A stretch of DNA of 8,793 nt. Source: Lonsdalea britannica. Its GTDB lineage: Bacteria > Pseudomonadota > Gammaproteobacteria > Enterobacterales > Enterobacteriaceae. The position numbers and the translations under genes are program-made. Shown here piece after piece: positions 5,515 to 8,793 of this stretch. The notes under the pieces are model-generated. The model made no database searches, was not told the origin of the DNA, and worked only from the letters and a program-made list of their open reading frames with translations. Where the stretch lies: contig NZ_CAMKXG010000150.1 in the NCBI RefSeq assembly GCF_946477055.1, forward strand, positions 1 through 8,793. Reading direction: 5' to 3'. How positions within the stretch are numbered: the first letter of the stretch is position 1; each line of letters begins with the position of its first letter.

Positions 5515-6954
5515 TCATCCCCCTGTGCTATCAGCCGGTTTCATCATCCCGTTATACATATCCAGCAGCTCTTTCAGGTTGGCCTCGGGTTCGCCCGGCT
5601 GCTGTTGCAGCAATAGCGTCGCATTTTGCGCCAGCTGCAGGCGCAGCGCCTGATTAAGAGACTCCAGCGTCACCGAAGAGAGATAGGTTTTACGCAACTG
5701 CTGATACTGCTCCGGCGCGATATCCACGACGCCGCTTCGCTGCGAGCGCAGCCGCTGTTCCATCAATATCTGGGTGCCGGTGCGCGCATAGGTGGCAAAC
5801 AGCTTATCCAACTCGTCATTTTTGCGCGCCACCAGCGCATCGAACTCGGCCTGCGTCAGGCCCTTGTCCTGTAGTTCGCTGAGCACGTTGCCCACCAGCG
5901 TGACGCCCTCAACCAGCTGCTCGCTGTTCAGGTTATCCATATGCAGAGAGCACTGGGCTCGCCCGTACAAAACGTTGCAGTCGAAGCGCACGTTGGCCTC
6001 TTTCAACGCGCTTTTCTCCAGCGCCTGCTGTACACGCTGGAACATCGCCTCCCGCGCCAGATCGCGTTGCCAGTAGCGGGCCAGTGCATTTGAATCTCGA
6101 ATCGGCTGCCAGACCGTATCCCACACCAGCGCGATGGAGTCAGGTTTGCCTGCCGTGCCGATCAGTCGGGTCGGTTCCGCGGGCAGCGGAGACAATACCG
6201 GCATCGGCGCGGGCGTCGCGCGCTTGCCTTCCAGCGGCGCGAAAACCTTCCGAATCTGGTCGACGATGGCGCGGTGATCAACGTTACCGACGACATACAG
6301 CGTCATCGCATCCGGCGTGTACCACGCTTTGTAGAATGCCTGCAGCGCCTCGGCCGTCAGCGGCGTTTTGACCGGCTGTCCCGGAGTGTGCGCCAGCAGA
6401 ATGGAATCTTGCAGACGATATCGCCAGGCGGGATCTTGCGGATTGGACGGCAACGTGGCGACGCCGTCTCCCATCGGCTGAGCCGACCCTATACTTTTAT
6501 CGTCGAAGGACAACCCGCCTGCGGTTTCCGCCAACCAGCTCAGCGCCTCTTTCAGCAGCTCCGGTCGGTTATTCGGCAGGCTCAAATTATAGGAAGTGAA
6601 ATCGTACGAAACGACAACCGGCGACGGCTTCTCGTCGTTGGGAGAAGACGCCCACAATGCCGCCAGTTGGCCCGGCGAAAATGACGCATTAGGCATCATC
6701 GCCAGACGGGGAATGACGTGAGAAAATCCAGTTTGCTGTGTGTTTTCGCTCAACGACCCCGTGTTTACCACCAGACGAAGTTCGAGGTAGTCATTGGGAC
6801 GCTGAGGGGTGGTCAGAAGCTGCCAGTTAAAGCCGTTATCCAGCTTACCCTGCTGCCAGGCGGGATCGGGCTGTAGCTCTTCCGCCAACGCAAAACGGCC
6901 AACGGCCGCCAGTAAAACGCCACCTAATAAAAGACTGATTTTGGTTCCCTGCAT
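5515..6954 (-). CDS. yhjJ: YhjJ, periplasmic M16-type peptidase homologue lacking the zinc motif
   Basis: This 479-residue protein matches E. coli YhjJ (about 498 residues) throughout except for a shorter C-terminal tail. An N-terminal signal peptide is visible: Lys5, a hydrophobic core at 7-19 and a likely cleavage after ALA (residue 24), giving a periplasmic protein. The mature part has an M16 N-domain (about 35-190) and an M16 C-domain (about 200-370, with FYKAWYTPDAMTLYVVGNVD at 207-226). Active M16 enzymes carry HxxEH. The aligned site here is H79-V-I-P82-R83 (in GFSHVIPRLA), so the catalytic Glu and the second His are absent. E. coli YhjJ is degenerate at the same place. It is therefore probably a non-catalytic homologue with a binding or partner role; the function is unknown. 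AGGGG six bases before the ATG is the ribosome binding site. dctA lies upstream on the same strand, as in E. coli, but separated by a terminator. Confidence 0.93.
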   Translation of the reverse strand: MQGTKISLLLGGVLLAAVGRFALAEELQPDPAWQQGKLDNGFNWQLLTTPQRPNDYLELRLVVNTGSLSENTQQTGFSHVIPRLAMMPNASFSPGQLAALWASSPNDEKPSPVVVSYDFTSYNLSLPNNRPELLKEALSWLAETAGGLSFDDKSIGSAQPMGDGVATLPSNPQDPAWRYRLQDSILLAHTPGQPVKTPLTAEALQAFYKAWYTPDAMTLYVVGNVDHRAIVDQIRKVFAPLEGKRATPAPMPVLSPLPAEPTRLIGTAGKPDSIALVWDTVWQPIRDSNALARYWQRDLAREAMFQRVQQALEKSALKEANVRFDCNVLYGRAQCSLHMDNLNSEQLVEGVTLVGNVLSELQDKGLTQAEFDALVARKNDELDKLFATYARTGTQILMEQRLRSQRSGVVDIAPEQYQQLRKTYLSSVTLESLNQALRLQLAQNATLLLQQQPGEPEANLKELLDMYNGMMKPADSTGG

Positions 6955-7160
6955 GTGAACCCCTGCTTTTTTATCACTATCTGAAGACGTGCATTTTATG
7001 GATTACGGTGACGATTCTGCGGTCACCACACTGTGTACTCACCTCACAAAAAACAGAGCCGCAGTGTACCATTCGGTTAGACCGCGCGCTTTCGTCGATG
7101 TCACTCAATAGGGCGAAATATACCTAAAAAAGTGAAAAATGCTGAATGTTGACGTCTCAG
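6955..7160. other. yhjJ upstream region
   Basis: These 206 bases between the dctA terminator and yhjJ should hold the yhjJ promoter. Read on the minus strand, an A+T-rich stretch around 7105-7140 contains TATATT (7117-7122), but no convincing -35 partner. A dyad GGTGAC (7007-7012) / GTCACC (7022-7027) with a nine-base spacer lies about 55-75 bases before the start and could be an operator or a hairpin. No regulator is recognised. Confidence 0.35.
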
Positions 7161-7161
7161 A

Positions 7162-7200
7162 TAAACAGCGGCCCACAGCGTTAATATCCGCTGCGGGCCG
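7162..7200 (-). terminator. Rho-independent terminator of dctA
   Basis: On the minus strand, bases 7200-7189 pair with 7180-7169 in a 12-bp stem (11 Watson-Crick pairs and one G-U) around an eight-base loop. CTGTTTAT follows as a moderate T-tract. The stem starts 20 bases after the dctA stop. It would separate dctA from yhjJ transcription. Confidence 0.72.
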
Positions 7201-7220
7201 AGAGCAGAAAGGCAATAACG

Positions 7221-8513
7221 TCAGGAAATACGCGGGGGAGAGGACTCCGGCTTGGCGGGTTTGTGGTTATCCAGCACCTCATTCAGCTGCTTTTCATCCA
7301 ACTGACCGACCCATTTGGCGACGAAGATTGTCGCGACGCCGTTACCCACCAGATTGGTCAGCGCACGGGCTTCCGACATAAAGCGGTCGATGCCCAGAAT
7401 CAGCGCCAACCCGGCCAGCGGCAAATGACCTACGGCGGAGATAGTCGCGGCCAACACGATAAACCCACTGCCGGTGACGCCCGCCGCCCCTTTCGAAGAC
7501 AGCAGCAACACCACCAGCAACGTTACCTGATGCCAGATATCCATGTGGCTATTGGTCGCCTGCGCAATAAACACCGCCGCCATCGTCAGGTAGATCGACG
7601 TGCCGTCGAGATTGAAGGAGTATCCCGTCGGGATCACCAGCCCCACGACCGACTTCTTACAGCCCGCCTTCTCCATTTTTTCCAGCATCCTCGGCAGAAC
7701 CGACTCGGAGGAAGACGTTCCCAGAACAATCAGCAGCTCTTCCTTGATGTAGCGAATGAACTTGAAGATGCTGAAGCCGGTCGCGCGGGCGATGGACCCC
7801 AACACCAGAATGACAAACAACAGACAGGTGACGTAGAAGCAGACCAGCAGCTGTCCCAACTGCACCAGCGAGCCGACGCCGTATTTACCTATTGTGAACG
7901 CCATTGCCCCGAACGCGCCCAACGGTGCAAGACGCATGATCATGTTGATGATGCCGAAAATGACTTTGGAAAAGCTTTCGATCACATCAAAAACGATTTT
8001 CCCTTTCGCGCCTAAGCGGTGCAGCGCGAAGCCGAACATCACCGCAAACAGCAGAACCTGCAGGATATTGCCGCTGGCGAACGCGCCGATCACGCTGGCG
8101 GGAATGATGTCCAACAGGAACGGGATGACGCCCTGTTCCGCAGCCTGGCTGGCGTAGTTGGACACCAGAGACGCATCCAGCGTGCTGGGATCGACATTCA
8201 TCCCCGCACCCGGCTGCATCAGGTTGACGACGACCAGCCCGATCAGCAACGCAACGGTACTCACCACTTCGAAGTACAGCAGGGCGACGGCGCCGGTCCG
8301 CCCCACCGCTTTCATACTTTCCATGCCGGCGATGCCCGTCACAACCGTACAGAAGATAACGGGCGCGATGATCATCTTAATTAATTTAACGAAACCATCA
8401 CCAAACGGTTTCATTTGCTCGCCGATGGATGGATAAAAATGCCCCAGTAGTACCCCGATAGTAATCGCCACAATCACTTGAAAATACAAACTTTTGAAGA
8501 TTGATGTTTTCAT
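7221..8513 (-). CDS. dctA: C4-dicarboxylate transporter DctA
   Basis: DctA is the secondary (proton or sodium coupled) inner-membrane transporter that imports succinate, fumarate, malate and related acids during aerobic growth. The 430-residue protein matches E. coli DctA (428 residues) and has the DAACS/SDF fold. Landmarks are [20 protein letters not shown] in transmembrane helix 2 (48-67), the re-entrant loop HP1 motif GTSSSES (265-271), NLDGT in helix 7 (301-305), HP2 [15 protein letters not shown] (337-351) and the substrate-binding helix 8, [17 protein letters not shown] (376-392). The start at 8513 gives [13 protein letters not shown] as in E. coli, with AAGGA seven bases upstream. Another ATG at 8516 is only four bases from it, and the frame continues to 8600 without homology. 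In E. coli dctA is controlled by DcuSR and catabolite repression, and DctA also acts as co-sensor with DcuS. None of these sites can be placed here. Confidence 0.98.
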   Translation of the reverse strand: MKTSIFKSLYFQVIVAITIGVLLGHFYPSIGEQMKPFGDGFVKLIKMIIAPVIFCTVVTGIAGMESMKAVGRTGAVALLYFEVVSTVALLIGLVVVNLMQPGAGMNVDPSTLDASLVSNYASQAAEQGVIPFLLDIIPASVIGAFASGNILQVLLFAVMFGFALHRLGAKGKIVFDVIESFSKVIFGIINMIMRLAPLGAFGAMAFTIGKYGVGSLVQLGQLLVCFYVTCLLFVILVLGSIARATGFSIFKFIRYIKEELLIVLGTSSSESVLPRMLEKMEKAGCKKSVVGLVIPTGYSFNLDGTSIYLTMAAVFIAQATNSHMDIWHQVTLLVVLLLSSKGAAGVTGSGFIVLAATISAVGHLPLAGLALILGIDRFMSEARALTNLVGNGVATIFVAKWVGQLDEKQLNEVLDNHKPAKPESSPPRIS

Positions 8514-8761
8514 CATTATGTCCTTGGGTAGGAGTGCACACGTGGACGAGAAACGGCATAACACAGCCACCTGTGATTGCGCAGAAAAGTAACATTGCAT
8601 TAACAGTTCGAATATCTTTTATAACTTAAGTTTGTGACTTAAAGGCGAGAGTTAGGAGCTGAATCGCATCAATAGGTTATGAATAAAAAATAGTGCAGAA
8701 ACAGCCCGATAACAATGTCAGCGGGGGAAAGGACGGGGAGCGATCTAACATACTGTTATTT
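8514..8761. promoter_or_regulatory. dctA upstream region, truncated by the contig end
   Basis: These 248 bases precede dctA and are A+T-rich around 8590-8700. On the minus strand a -10-like TATAAA (8623-8618) is visible, without a good -35 box. The hexamer ACTTAA occurs twice, 13 bases apart (8624-8629 and 8637-8642), and the second copy is preceded by a TGTGA half-site (8634-8638 region) resembling half of a CRP operator. Neither is a full recognised operator. The region stops at the adapter, so distal sites may be missing. Confidence 0.4.
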
Positions 8762-8793
8762 CTGTCTCTTATACACATCTCCGAGCCCACGAG
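8762..8793. other. Illumina Nextera adapter contamination at the contig end
   Basis: Bases 8762-8780 are CTGTCTCTTATACACATCT, the reverse complement of the 19-bp Tn5 mosaic end used in Nextera tagmentation. Bases 8781-8793 (CCGAGCCCACGAG) continue exactly into the Nextera read-2 adapter, lacking only its last two bases. This is untrimmed library sequence, not genome. It also shows that the window ends at an assembly end. Confidence 0.97.

Noticed and set aside
7263..8015. A 250-codon plus-strand open frame antisense to dctA
   Set aside because: Its product is low-complexity (rich in Q, R, H, D), as expected from reading the antisense of a membrane protein gene, and the dctA frame opposite is fully conserved.
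8555..8577. A CRP operator before dctA
   Set aside because: The TCACA and TGTGT elements are in the wrong order (everted), so they do not form TGTGA-N6-TCACA.
8540..8580. A sigma-54 promoter (TGGC...TGC) before dctA, as in rhizobia
   Set aside because: On the minus strand the GG and GC elements are one base off the required spacing and the rest of the consensus is poor.
8514..8600. A 29-residue N-terminal extension of DctA
   Set aside because: It has no homology; the E. coli-like start at 8513 has a good ribosome binding site seven bases away.
8762..8780. A Tn5 mosaic end, suggesting a transposon insertion
   Set aside because: The bases after it continue as the Nextera read-2 adapter and no transposase or target duplication is present, so it is library sequence.

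Overview
The window reads as core chromosome of a gamma-proteobacterium of the order Enterobacterales. Nearly every protein can be followed along its whole length against the E. coli protein of the same name (RsmD, YhhL, YhhN, TusA, YhhQ, DcrB, YhjD, YhjJ, DctA). The gene content differs enough from E. coli to point outside Escherichia/Salmonella. A DUF1820 gene sits where E. coli has yhhM, zntA is absent between yhhN and tusA, and a small tautomerase gene lies between yhjD and yhjJ. A plant-associated enterobacterium (Pectobacteriaceae type) is my guess, but the genus cannot be fixed from this sequence.

Layout, left to right. Positions 2-2378 hold the rsmD block: rsmD (N-terminus missing), yhhL, a convergent DUF1820 gene, yhhN, then tusA on the minus strand. 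Positions 2486-3937 hold a promoter candidate, a preQ1-I riboswitch whose last bases are the ribosome binding site of yhhQ, yhhQ itself, the lipoprotein gene dcrB and a hairpin terminator. Positions 4026-5411 hold a promoter with a perfect -10 box, yhjD, a 13-bp perfect hairpin, a 66-residue tautomerase and a rho-independent terminator. Positions 5515-8513, on the minus strand, hold yhjJ (a degenerate M16 peptidase) and, upstream of it, dctA with its own terminator. The last 32 bases are not genomic: they are an Illumina Nextera transposase adapter, so the window ends at a contig end in the dctA promoter region.

Functionally this is housekeeping: rRNA methylation (RsmD), sulfur relay for tRNA 2-thiouridine (TusA), uptake of queuosine precursors for tRNA modification (YhhQ under preQ1 control), envelope proteins (YhhL, YhhN, DcrB, YhjD, YhjJ) and aerobic C4-dicarboxylate uptake (DctA). 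I see no mobile element, CRISPR array, rRNA, tRNA, phage or defence gene, and no convincing undescribed system. The items most worth a second look are the riboswitch, the adapter, the altered active sites of YhjJ and the tautomerase, and the joining of two E. coli neighbourhoods (rsmD-dcrB and yhjD-yhjJ-dctA).
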